A DNA stretch of 64,000 nt from Lachnospiraceae bacterium (GTDB taxonomy: Bacteria > Bacillota > Clostridia > Lachnospirales > Lachnospiraceae). Shown in pieces: positions 26,124 to 34,677 of the stretch. The notes beneath the pieces were generated by a model that worked only from the letters and a program-made list of their open reading frames with translations, had not been told where the DNA came from and did no database searches. A program made the position numbers and the translations under genes. How positions within the stretch are numbered: the first letter of the stretch is position 1; every line of letters starts with the position of its first letter. The stretch covers positions 1 through 64,000 of the forward strand of contig JAQXVO010000010.1 in the NCBI GenBank assembly GCA_029224965.1. The letters are read 5' to 3'.

Positions 26124-26378
26124 ATGACTGACAAAGTGAGAGACCTTCTCGAAGGACCGGATATTATTGGAAGGAAGATAAGCCGCGTTGACTCTGAAAT
26201 CAGAGGGCTCAGAGATGTGCTGACAAGTACGGGATCACAGCCCGGAAAAGAACGCGTCCAATCTTCTCCAGAAGATAAGATGTCCAGGACGCTGAGAAAG
26301 AGGGTGCACTGGAATGAAAAAGGAATACACAGAAGAGACTCGCATGGTCCACATCAACATGACCAACTTGGGCAGTAG
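26124..26378 (+). CDS. Truncated DUF1492-like paralogue
   Basis: KERVQSSPEDKMSRTLRK resembles KDRVQSSPSGDPMLDGMIK in 27003-27467; remainder not family-like. Confidence 0.4.
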   Translation: MTDKVRDLLEGPDIIGRKISRVDSEIRGLRDVLTSTGSQPGKERVQSSPEDKMSRTLRKRVHWNEKGIHRRDSHGPHQHDQLGQ

Positions 26379-26580
26379 GACACTGATCGGCTGCATTAAC
26401 AGCGGCCTTGTGGCCATAGCCCCGGGTGAGAGTCAGGCGAGAACCGTGACGGAAATCATTGACAATGTGAAAACTGAGATCTGCGACAGCTACTGCAAGT
26501 ATGCCGACGGCGTTACCAAAGAAGACCAGGACTCGATGCTGGAAAAGCATTGCAAGAGCTGCCCGCTGAACAAACTGTGA
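26314..26580 (+). CDS. Small protein with Cys4 C-terminus
   Basis: EICDSYCKYADGVTKEDQDSMLEKHCKSCPLNKL. Confidence 0.55.
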   Translation: MKKEYTEETRMVHINMTNLGSRTLIGCINSGLVAIAPGESQARTVTEIIDNVKTEICDSYCKYADGVTKEDQDSMLEKHCKSCPLNKL

Positions 26581-26592
26581 AGGAGAATGAAA

Positions 26593-26881
26593 ATGGAGCT
26601 GATCAGCGCAGATGAACTGAAATCATTTTTTTGAAAAATTCGATCCGGAAAGAAAAAGAATGCTTAGCACTGGCGATGTGATAGGCATAATCAAGAATCA
26701 GGGAACCATTGATGCCGAGCCTGTAGTACATGCGCACTGGAGAAAATTACTCGGGTGGACAAATCGCAATACAGTGCAGTGCTCGAAATGCGGAAATTTC
26801 CTTGATATGAGAGGCGTCAATGCAGGAAGAGGAAAAGCAAAGTTTTGTCCGAATTGCGAAGCAAAGATGGATGAATACTGA
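26593..26881 (+). pseudogene. Zinc-ribbon phage protein interrupted at a T7 tract
   Basis: MELISADELKSFF* in frame 1; with one T fewer reads FFEKFDPERKRMLSTGDVIG...VQCSKCGNFLDMRGVNAGRGKAKFCPNCEAKMDEY. Confidence 0.6.
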
Positions 26882-26910
26882 AAGAAATGTGGAACTGATG
26901 CACCTGCTGG

Positions 26911-27006
26911 ATGAGAGAAGAAAAACATGACCGGAAAAAACACGAGGCACTTTTCAACAAGGGGCACTTTTTCCGGATGGGCTATTTTTGGAGGGCCAGA
27001 AAATGA
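26911..27006 (+). CDS. 31-aa basic small protein coupled to DUF1492 gene
   Basis: MREEKHDRKKHEALFNKGHFFRMGYFWRARK*, ATGA overlap with 27003. Confidence 0.4.
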   Translation: MREEKHDRKKHEALFNKGHFFRMGYFWRARK

Positions 27007-27467
27007 CAGGCAAGGAATTTTTAAGCGAGTACGGAAAACTGAAATCCTGCATTCGCAGTAAAAAAGAGCAACTCCTAGAGCTGCAGAGCTCGATGGAAAG
27101 CCTGAGAGCTATCAGGTACGATAAGGACAGAGTTCAGAGCTCTCCGTCCGGAGACCCGATGCTCGACGGCATGATAAAAATCGAGGAGAAAAGCAACAGC
27201 ATCGCAAAGGATATCATGAAGCTGACAGACCTTGGCGATGACATCATTAACCGGCTCAGCCGGATGAAAAGCCCGGCGTTCTTGGATCTTTTGACGCGTC
27301 GGTACATCAGAGGCGAGAGCTTTGAGCAGATCGCGGTCGAAATGGGTTACTCATACAAGACCACGCTCAACTATCACGGGGATGCCCTGCTTGAGTTTGA
27401 AGATGTCAACGAAGATTTAAAACTGATGGAAAAAATTGGAAACTTCGGGAATAGAAAAATGGTATAG
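27003..27467 (+). CDS. DUF1492/ArpU-like late transcription regulator
   Basis: LDLLTRRYIRGESFEQIAVEMGYSYKTTLNYHGDALLEF sigma4-like HTH; position before packaging genes. Confidence 0.75.
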   Translation: MTGKEFLSEYGKLKSCIRSKKEQLLELQSSMESLRAIRYDKDRVQSSPSGDPMLDGMIKIEEKSNSIAKDIMKLTDLGDDIINRLSRMKSPAFLDLLTRRYIRGESFEQIAVEMGYSYKTTLNYHGDALLEFEDVNEDLKLMEKIGNFGNRKMV

Positions 27468-27611
27468 TGATAGTAGTAAAAAATAAGCCGGATGGCAGGA
27501 GATGCCGGCATACAAATACTGTCACAGGGCGGCTTATTGCCGCCCTATTTATTTCCTTCCTAATACCGGGGCGGCCCAAATAACCGCCCCGCATTTTATT
27601 TGGGTGATAAG

Positions 27612-27968
27612 ATGCACGGTAATCCCAGACGGGCGAACGGAAGCCTGCGGAACAAATATCGAGCAAGACTCAAAGCCATTGGCGGAGAGTGCGGGATCTG
27701 CAAGGGAAGGCTTGGACCGATCCACTATGACGAGCCATCCGATTCGAAGCATCCGCTTTCATTTGTGATCGATGAGATCAAACCTGTTAGTCGATGGAGA
27801 GAGTTTGGATATGCTTCGGCAAGGGCTGCAGCTGAGGATTGGAACAACCTACAGCCGGCTCATTGGATCTGCAATGCATCCAAAGGAAACCGAGTCGAGA
27901 CGGATCGGCAAAAGAATCTACATTTTTTTCCAAAAAATAAAAAAAATTTACCTGACGGTGACTGGTAA
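27612..27968 (+). CDS. HNH endonuclease (packaging-associated)
   Basis: CGICKGRLGPIHYDEPSDSKHPLSFVIDEIKPVSRW...DWNNLQPAHWICNASKG. Confidence 0.85.
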   Translation: MHGNPRRANGSLRNKYRARLKAIGGECGICKGRLGPIHYDEPSDSKHPLSFVIDEIKPVSRWREFGYASARAAAEDWNNLQPAHWICNASKGNRVETDRQKNLHFFPKNKKNLPDGDW

Positions 27969-28170
27969 ACGACGAAACCAGGGGGATCACCCCGGCCATG
28001 CCACGAGCCCCCACCAAACAGGCGCGGTCAGGGTCGATACCTCCCCGAAGGGCTTTTAGTCCACAGGGTGGACATAAAACAACATAGCCAGATAGGACAG
28101 CTACCGAAAAGCACGCTCCTGGGTGCCTGCTGGCTATATTTTTATCAGGAATCATGACAGGAGATGAGAA

Positions 28171-28533
28171 ATGAGGCATAAAAATTACAACAGCCTGAAA
28201 AAAGCACTCACAGCATCTGGAATAAAAGACGAGGTTCTGGTTGCATTGGATCCATCACTGAAGAATCTCGCTACGATGGCAAACAAACTGGAGGATCTGC
28301 GTAAGATCATCGAGGCAGAACCGGCTGTTATTGACTACGACAATGGCGGTGGTCAGCATGGGAAACGAGAGAATCCATCCTACAAGGCGTATGAAGCATT
28401 ATGGAAATCTTACCTTTCCGGGATGAACTCTCTGATAAAAATCATGGATACCGATTCGGCGCCTCAGGAAGAAAAACAGGAAAGCAAAACAGCGCTGCAG
28501 CTGATCCTGAATAAACACCGTCAACCTGCATGA
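28171..28533 (+). CDS. Terminase small subunit (P27-like)
   Basis: Size, position before TerL, SYKAYEALWKSYLSGMNSLIKIM. Confidence 0.7.
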   Translation: MRHKNYNSLKKALTASGIKDEVLVALDPSLKNLATMANKLEDLRKIIEAEPAVIDYDNGGGQHGKRENPSYKAYEALWKSYLSGMNSLIKIMDTDSAPQEEKQESKTALQLILNKHRQPA

Positions 28534-29960
28534 TCGGAAGTCAAGAGCCAAGAATCAAGCTTGAGCCGGAGATAGTCACATCGGACGGCGGTGATGCAGC
28601 GCAGTTAATGGCCGCCTATGGCAACACGCTTGACGAATGGCAGCGGAAAATTGTTGACTGCTGGCTTGGACGTGATGCTTCCGGACAATACACGGTTTAT
28701 TCTGCCGGTCTTTCCGTACCGAGACAGAATGGAAAGAACGTATGCCTGGAAGCAAGGGAGTTTTACGGAGCTGTCGTGAACGGGGAAAGAATCCTGCACA
28801 CGGCTCACCAGGTAAAGACCGGAAAGAAAGCTTTCCGGAGACTGGTTTCCATGTTTACCGATAAACGACATCCAGAGATCATGGACCTTGTGAAACATAT
28901 CAGCTATGTCAACGGTGAGGAACGAATCGAACTAAGCAACGGAGCCTCTGTCGAGTTTGCTACCAGAAGCAAGCAGTCGGCCCGAGGCTTTGACGCGATC
29001 AGCGTCGTTGTTTATGACGAGGCTCAGGAGCTGACAGACGAACAGCAGGAAGCAATCACGGCTACTCTGTCGGCATCGAATACCGGAACAAGACAAATTA
29101 TCTATACCGGAACTCCGCCGTATCCTACTTGTCAGGGTACGGTTTTTAAACGTTTTCGGCAGAACTGTTTAAGAGACAGAGGAAAACACAGTGCTTGGTA
29201 TGAATGGTCTCCAGAAGGTGAAAGCCTGGACGATATTAAGACCGGAAATCATAAACTGTGGTTTTTAACCAACCCGGCATTGGGAATCCGTCTAACCGAA
29301 GAATTTACCGAAGAAGAATATAAGTCACTGTCACCGGACGGTTTCGCAAGAGAACGTCTTGGATGGTGGGCACCGGAAGAGAAGCATACGGAAGACATGG
29401 CGCTGGATGCCGAAGCTTGGGAGAAATGCGTTTCTGACGAGCTGAAACCTGAAGGGAAAACGGCCTATGGAATCAAGTTTTCGGCAGATGCTACCGAGGT
29501 TGTCCTTTGTGGAGCCGTCATCCCGAAAGATGGGAAGGCAAGAATCTCACTGATCAACCGACAGCCGACAGCCATTGGGATTCAATGGTTAGCTGACTGG
29601 CTGAATGTCAGATACACGAAAGCGTCCTGTGTTGTGATCGATGGCCGGAATGGAGTCGATGTCCTCTGCGATAAGATCTCGAAGACTTGGAGATATAAGG
29701 GAAGCGTGATCCGTCCGAGAGTCAACGACGTGATTGCTTCTGTGGGTCTTCTCACAAACATGGTAAACGAAGGAACGCTGACCTGGTATCGAAAGCAGGA
29801 AGGCCTGAATCAGTCAGCCATCACATCGATTAAACGAAAGATCGGCTCCGGATACGGATTCGGAGGAATGGACAGCCTTCCAATTGAGGCCTGTTCCCTT
29901 GCTTTATGGGGAGCGACAAACTCCAAGCGGGATCCTGGCAGAAAAATGAGAATTGGATAG
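28530..29960 (+). CDS. terL: Terminase large subunit
   Basis: GLSVPRQNGKNVCLEAREF (Walker A), VVVYDEAQELTDEQ (Walker B), nuclease-like C-terminus. Confidence 0.93.
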   Translation: MIGSQEPRIKLEPEIVTSDGGDAAQLMAAYGNTLDEWQRKIVDCWLGRDASGQYTVYSAGLSVPRQNGKNVCLEAREFYGAVVNGERILHTAHQVKTGKKAFRRLVSMFTDKRHPEIMDLVKHISYVNGEERIELSNGASVEFATRSKQSARGFDAISVVVYDEAQELTDEQQEAITATLSASNTGTRQIIYTGTPPYPTCQGTVFKRFRQNCLRDRGKHSAWYEWSPEGESLDDIKTGNHKLWFLTNPALGIRLTEEFTEEEYKSLSPDGFARERLGWWAPEEKHTEDMALDAEAWEKCVSDELKPEGKTAYGIKFSADATEVVLCGAVIPKDGKARISLINRQPTAIGIQWLADWLNVRYTKASCVVIDGRNGVDVLCDKISKTWRYKGSVIRPRVNDVIASVGLLTNMVNEGTLTWYRKQEGLNQSAITSIKRKIGSGYGFGGMDSLPIEACSLALWGATNSKRDPGRKMRIG

Positions 29961-30001
29961 AACATGGCAAATTTATTATGTTAAAGGGATAATACCGATA
30001 A

Positions 30002-31447
30002 ATGATTTCTCTAAATTTTGGATATGTGGAAGGACTTCCAGAGGAAGAACAGCAGAAACTGAATAATCTGGTTCGGATATACAATTATCACTCAAGCAAA
30101 AACGACACAAAACAGAGATATTACAACGGCCATATTCCGCTTTCTGAAGTAAATTTAGGAATTGCGCTTCCGAGAAATATGTCAAAACTTGACATTGGCT
30201 GCAGCTGGGGAGCAAAAGCGGTTGACGTGCTGGCGGCACGGTCTATGTTCGATGGTTTTGTTTCTGAAAATGGATATGAAGCTTCTACCATGATTGACAT
30301 CGTTAAGCGGAATCGCATGGTCGCAGAATATTCTAAGGCCTGCCGGGATGAATTGCTGTATGGCTCCGCGTTTGCTGTGCTCTCTGGTCAGCCGGATGAT
30401 GCGGTGATCCGTTTCTATTCTCCAAAATGCGCGGCGGCAGCTTGGAACGCAGAGAAAGGCCGCATTGATTGCGGTTTTGCATTCCAGGACGCACGACGGG
30501 ATGAATCAGATCTTACGTGGTCCCCGATGTATGTAAATCTGTTTACAGATACTGCAACATGGGTGATGTCACGCGAATCCGGTCATTGGGTCGCGGAAGA
30601 ACACCCTCACAAATTCGGCCGGCCTATGATGGTGGCATTAACATGGAATCCTTCCAGTGACAAACCATTCGGTCAGTCACGGATAAAGGAACCGATTCGA
30701 AGAATCATACAGGGATATGTCCGCACCATTGCCAATGCGACTATCGGCCTTGAATTTGCTACAAGCCCGCAGAAATACCTTCTGGGTGTGACAGATGAAA
30801 TGTACGACAACATCATCAATGAGAAATTCAAGCAGTACGTAGGTTCCATTTTGGCTGCTACATCTAATCCGGAGACCGGACAAAACCCAGTATTCGGACA
30901 GCTCCAGCAGGGATCCATTGAACCGCATGTGCAGATGATCCGAATTCTGGCAACGCAGTTCTCTGCGGCAACCGGGCTATCTGTGACAGATACCGGAATT
31001 ATCAATGACGCCAATCCGGCATCTTCAGATGCAATTCTTGCACAGTCACAGACGCTGGTAGCGCTTGCAACGCAGTTGAATCAGTCCAACGGAGATGCGC
31101 TGTATCAGATTTCACAGATGGCACAGGCGATCGAACTGGGGGTTACACCGGATGCGCTCCCGGAAGAAGCCAAAACGGTTGTTGCGCATTTCAAGAATCC
31201 GGCAATGCCATCCGTAGCCGCAACCACTGACGCAGCTACAAAGCTTGCATCTGTCCGGGAAGGCTTCGGGGAGACGGATGTTTTCTTGGAAATGTGCGGT
31301 TTCGATCAGGCCGACATCCGCCGGATCAGGTCGCAGGAATCACGGGCACGTGGGACAGCTGTTCTGAGCGAGGAATTTACAGAGAATGAAAATAACAGCG
31401 AAAGCTTGGGCGGTATACAGGAAACAACTTGCGGCAGTAAATCGTAA
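30002..31447 (+). CDS. Portal protein
   Basis: Position and portal-type sequence, GKPFGQSRIKEPIRRIIQGYVRTIAN-like region. Confidence 0.85.
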   Translation: MISLNFGYVEGLPEEEQQKLNNLVRIYNYHSSKNDTKQRYYNGHIPLSEVNLGIALPRNMSKLDIGCSWGAKAVDVLAARSMFDGFVSENGYEASTMIDIVKRNRMVAEYSKACRDELLYGSAFAVLSGQPDDAVIRFYSPKCAAAAWNAEKGRIDCGFAFQDARRDESDLTWSPMYVNLFTDTATWVMSRESGHWVAEEHPHKFGRPMMVALTWNPSSDKPFGQSRIKEPIRRIIQGYVRTIANATIGLEFATSPQKYLLGVTDEMYDNIINEKFKQYVGSILAATSNPETGQNPVFGQLQQGSIEPHVQMIRILATQFSAATGLSVTDTGIINDANPASSDAILAQSQTLVALATQLNQSNGDALYQISQMAQAIELGVTPDALPEEAKTVVAHFKNPAMPSVAATTDAATKLASVREGFGETDVFLEMCGFDQADIRRIRSQESRARGTAVLSEEFTENENNSESLGGIQETTCGSKS

Positions 31448-32390
31448 AGCTGCTGATCTGATGACACAATATGTGCAGGAAAACGGACTGGACAATGTAG
31501 ACGATTTAATTCAGTACGCATACGCATTATCTACAAAATATGGTGAGGCGTCGGCAGCATTAGCCTGCCAGATGTATGATCAGACAGCGGAAGCTGCAAA
31601 AGCAGGCGTACCGCGTGCGGAACCGGCAGATACAGCTACATATTCGGAAACCGCAGCAGCAGTAAATGGAACGCTAAAACAATCATCGTTGCCGGAAAGT
31701 ATTGGTAGTTCTGTAGGTCGATTGGTAAAGCAAGCGGCATCAGACACAACACTAAAGAATGCACGTCGTGACCACGCAGAATTCGCCTGGATCCCGTCGG
31801 GAGACGGGTGTCCGTTTTGTCAGATGATTGCCGCAAATGGATGGAGGCCCGCGACAAAAGAAACTGCCGCAGGAAATCACGCAGAGCATATCCACCCAAA
31901 CTGTGAATGTGAATTTGCAGTCCGTTTTTCAAGGGACGATGATGTTTCCGGTTATGATCCGCAGAAATATAAAGATAAATACGATGCGGCTGAAGGAAGA
32001 ACGGCAAAAGAAAAGCTCCGATCACTGGAACGAGAACATTATGCAGAAAATAAAGATGCAATCAATGCAAGGAAGAGGGATAATTATAGAAGAAATCATG
32101 AAAAATCCTTGAACGAACCTTTACAGTTTAATTATAATGGTAATATAAGTTTTATCCCTAATCATACAGTAATATTGAATTCACATGTAATAGCAGGAAC
32201 AGATAGTAAAACTGAGCTCAGAGTTGCGGATAAATTAGCTGAGAAATATCACAATCAACCAGAAGATTGGAATAAACTTGTCGGAAAGATTGAAAGTGAT
32301 AAATATGTTTTTGATATTCACTGGTATGAAGATAAAAATGGTGTTATGCATGAACCAAAAATTAAGTATATGAAGGATAAAAATATATGA
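31386..32390 (+). CDS. MuF/VG15-type minor capsid protein with C-terminal toxin-like domain
   Basis: SGDGCPFCQMIAANGWRP...HAEHIHPNCECEFAVRF head-protein signature; distinct C-terminal domain SFIPNHTVILNSHVIAGTDSKTELRVADKLAEKYHNQPEDWNKLVGKIESDKYVFDIHWYEDKNGVMHEPKIKYMKD. Confidence 0.8.
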   Translation: MKITAKAWAVYRKQLAAVNRKAADLMTQYVQENGLDNVDDLIQYAYALSTKYGEASAALACQMYDQTAEAAKAGVPRAEPADTATYSETAAAVNGTLKQSSLPESIGSSVGRLVKQAASDTTLKNARRDHAEFAWIPSGDGCPFCQMIAANGWRPATKETAAGNHAEHIHPNCECEFAVRFSRDDDVSGYDPQKYKDKYDAAEGRTAKEKLRSLEREHYAENKDAINARKRDNYRRNHEKSLNEPLQFNYNGNISFIPNHTVILNSHVIAGTDSKTELRVADKLAEKYHNQPEDWNKLVGKIESDKYVFDIHWYEDKNGVMHEPKIKYMKDKNI

Positions 32391-32584
32391 AATTAAAATA
32401 TGTCGGTGAATCATTTGGCGTTGATTCTCTAACTAATGGAAAAATATATGAAGCTACTGAAGAGAATGAGATGATGTATAGAGTTATAGATGATAGTGGA
32501 GAAGACTATCTTTATTCTAAGACGAATCCAGCACCGTTAGATGGAAGTTCTAAAGGTGGGAAATGGGAAATTGTTGAGAAATAA
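32387..32584 (+). CDS. Small acidic immunity-like protein (putative)
   Basis: MKLKYVGESFGVDSLTNGKIYEATEENEMMYRVIDDSGEDYLYSKTNPAPLDGSSKGGKWEIVEK; ATGA overlap with toxin-like gene. Confidence 0.6.
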   Translation: MKLKYVGESFGVDSLTNGKIYEATEENEMMYRVIDDSGEDYLYSKTNPAPLDGSSKGGKWEIVEK

Positions 32585-32612
32585 AAGCACCCGCTTCGGC
32601 CGGTGCTTTTTT
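32584..32612 (+). terminator. Intrinsic terminator after immunity-like gene
   Basis: aaagcacccgcttcggccggtgctttttt. Confidence 0.8.
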
Positions 32613-32631
32613 CGTGGGAACAATGATAACG

Positions 32632-32660
32632 AAGACGATCAGAAATGATCGTCTTTTTTA
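32632..32660 (+). terminator. Second tandem intrinsic terminator
   Basis: aagacgatca-gaaa-tgatcgtcttttttatt, perfect 10-bp stem. Confidence 0.85.
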
Positions 32661-32726
32661 TTGGCAACACGTGCCTTAAACGCGGGAAACTATTTATTTT
32701 TAATCACCTAACATGGAGGGAAACAC

Positions 32727-33239
32727 ATGGGAGCAACTGGAACACCGGGAGAAACCGGAAATGCCGCAGAAAACGGAAATGCAGCAGAAACCTTTACACA
32801 GGAACAGGTTGACGCAATTGTCAAAGATCGGCTGTCACGTGAGCGCGATAAATACAAAGATTATGCTGATCTGAAGAGCAAGGCGGCTGAGTATGACAAG
32901 CAGCAGGAGGCAAATAAAACCGAACTGCAGAAGGCACAGGAGCAGGCGGAATCCCTGAAAAAAGAACTTGCTGGGCTGAAAGAGCAGGAGAAGACTCGCG
33001 GAATCCGCAAAAAAGTATCAGAAGACACCGGCGTTCCGGAAGATCTGTTGACCGGAAACAGCGAAGAGGACTGCAAGACGCAGGCGGAGGCTATTCTGAA
33101 GTTTGCAAAAGGCAGTAAATATCCGGGAATTAAAGAAACAGGACATAAAAGCAATACGACGTCTCCGACATCGGCCGATGATCTTTCGTCAGCCGACTAT
33201 CGTGAGATGGCACACCAGATTTTTGGAAGAAAGGAATAA
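32727..33239 (+). CDS. Capsid scaffolding protein (DUF4355-like)
   Basis: TFTQEQVDAIVKDRLSRERDKYKDYADLKSKAAEYD coiled coil upstream of capsid. Confidence 0.85.
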   Translation: MGATGTPGETGNAAENGNAAETFTQEQVDAIVKDRLSRERDKYKDYADLKSKAAEYDKQQEANKTELQKAQEQAESLKKELAGLKEQEKTRGIRKKVSEDTGVPEDLLTGNSEEDCKTQAEAILKFAKGSKYPGIKETGHKSNTTSPTSADDLSSADYREMAHQIFGRKE

Positions 33240-33242
33240 AAA

Positions 33243-34139
33243 ATGCCAACATTAATTACTAGCGATTTTCAGATCCCTAATAACATCGCACAGGGAATTT
33301 TTAAGAAGGCACAGACAGGATCTACACTGGCACAGCTTTCCGGAGCACGCCCTCAGAAGTTCGGAACCGAAATTAACTGGGTTCTGACTGCAGCACCGAA
33401 GGCTGAGATTGTAGGTGAAGGCGATAAAAAGTCTCCGACCCCTACAGCTTACGCTCCGAAACTGGTAAAGCCGGTAAAGCTTCAGGTAACCATGAGATTC
33501 AGCCAGGAAGTTCAGTGGGCTGATGAAGATGTACAGATCGGAGTCCTTCAGGATCTCTCCGATAATGCTGGTATCGCACTTGGCCGTGCGCTCGATCTCA
33601 TTGCAATCCATAAGATCAACCCTTTGACCGGCGATGTATCTTCTCTGGCACCGGAAGGCCTGATCGATGCAACTCAGTCCGCAACTCTTGCTGACAGCAA
33701 GTATGATGTCGCAGTTGAAACCGCAGCAGGTCTTGTTATCAATGCAGGCTACACTCCGACCGGTGTAGCAATGGACCCGACTCTTTCCTTTGGCCTGGCA
33801 ACCATGCGCGACACCACCGGCTGTAGAATTTACCCGGAGCTTGGTTATGGCACTGGTGTCACTAACTTCGAGGGAATGACCGCAGCAGTATCCGACACCG
33901 TATCCGGAAAGAACGAAGCAAAAACCGCCAGCAACCTTCTCGGCATTGTCGGTCAGTTCGATGCATTCCGCTGGGGAGTCCAGAGAACGGTAGCCGCACA
34001 TCTGATCGAGTTCGGCGATCCGGACGGTCTTGGAGATCTGCAGAGAAACAATCAGATTGCACTTCGTGCAGAGGTGGTCTATGGCGTCGGCATCATGGAC
34101 CTGAACGCTTTTGCAAAGGTAATGAAGCCGTCTGCATGA
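33243..34139 (+). CDS. Major capsid protein (HK97-like)
   Basis: Position and sequence PTLITSDFQIPNNIAQGIFKKAQTGSTLAQLSGARPQKFG... Confidence 0.85.
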   Translation: MPTLITSDFQIPNNIAQGIFKKAQTGSTLAQLSGARPQKFGTEINWVLTAAPKAEIVGEGDKKSPTPTAYAPKLVKPVKLQVTMRFSQEVQWADEDVQIGVLQDLSDNAGIALGRALDLIAIHKINPLTGDVSSLAPEGLIDATQSATLADSKYDVAVETAAGLVINAGYTPTGVAMDPTLSFGLATMRDTTGCRIYPELGYGTGVTNFEGMTAAVSDTVSGKNEAKTASNLLGIVGQFDAFRWGVQRTVAAHLIEFGDPDGLGDLQRNNQIALRAEVVYGVGIMDLNAFAKVMKPSA

Positions 34140-34297
34140 TCTACAGAGGAACTTACAAGGGATTAAAGGTGGAATCCAGCTTACCGCTGGATTCCATTAT
34201 TTTTCAGTCTGAGGAAGAGCCGGAAAAGCCGACGCCGGCAGAAGAAAAACAGGAAGAAACAAAGACAGTATCTAAAAGGGCGCCCAGGAAGAGGTGA
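34136..34297 (+). CDS. 53-aa hypothetical head-region protein
   Basis: MIYRGTYKGLKVESSLPLDSIIFQSEEEPEKPTPAEEKQEETKTVSKRAPRKR*, ATGA overlap with capsid stop. Confidence 0.55.
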   Translation: MIYRGTYKGLKVESSLPLDSIIFQSEEEPEKPTPAEEKQEETKTVSKRAPRKR

Positions 34298-34302
34298 CGG
34301 AA

Positions 34303-34677
34303 TTGGCTAATGTTTACGGATCCGTTGATGAAGTGGAAGCTGGTTTCCGCGCTTTATCCGCATCAGAGAAAGAAAAAGCCAGTCAGCTCCTGGTAGAAGC
34401 GGCAGAAATCATTGATTCCGTCGCTTTGACTGCGGACGAGGGGAGGAAGGCAATTGTCTCCAGCCGGATGGTCCGGCGCGCACTTGGGGATGGAGATTCT
34501 GCTTCTATGTACCCGCTAGGAGCCACACAAGGAAGCATGTCTGCACTGGGATACACGCAGTCTTGGACAATGCAGAACGGATGTTCCGGAGAACTCTATC
34601 TCGGAAAGACAGATCGACAACTGCTTGGCCTTGGCAATCGGATCGGATCACATAGCCCGCTGGAGGACATGGAATGA
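34303..34677 (+). CDS. Head-tail connector protein (Gp19/Gp15/Gp42-like)
   Basis: MSALGYTQSWTMQNGCSGELYLGKTDRQLLG and gene order. Confidence 0.7.
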   Translation: MANVYGSVDEVEAGFRALSASEKEKASQLLVEAAEIIDSVALTADEGRKAIVSSRMVRRALGDGDSASMYPLGATQGSMSALGYTQSWTMQNGCSGELYLGKTDRQLLGLGNRIGSHSPLEDME

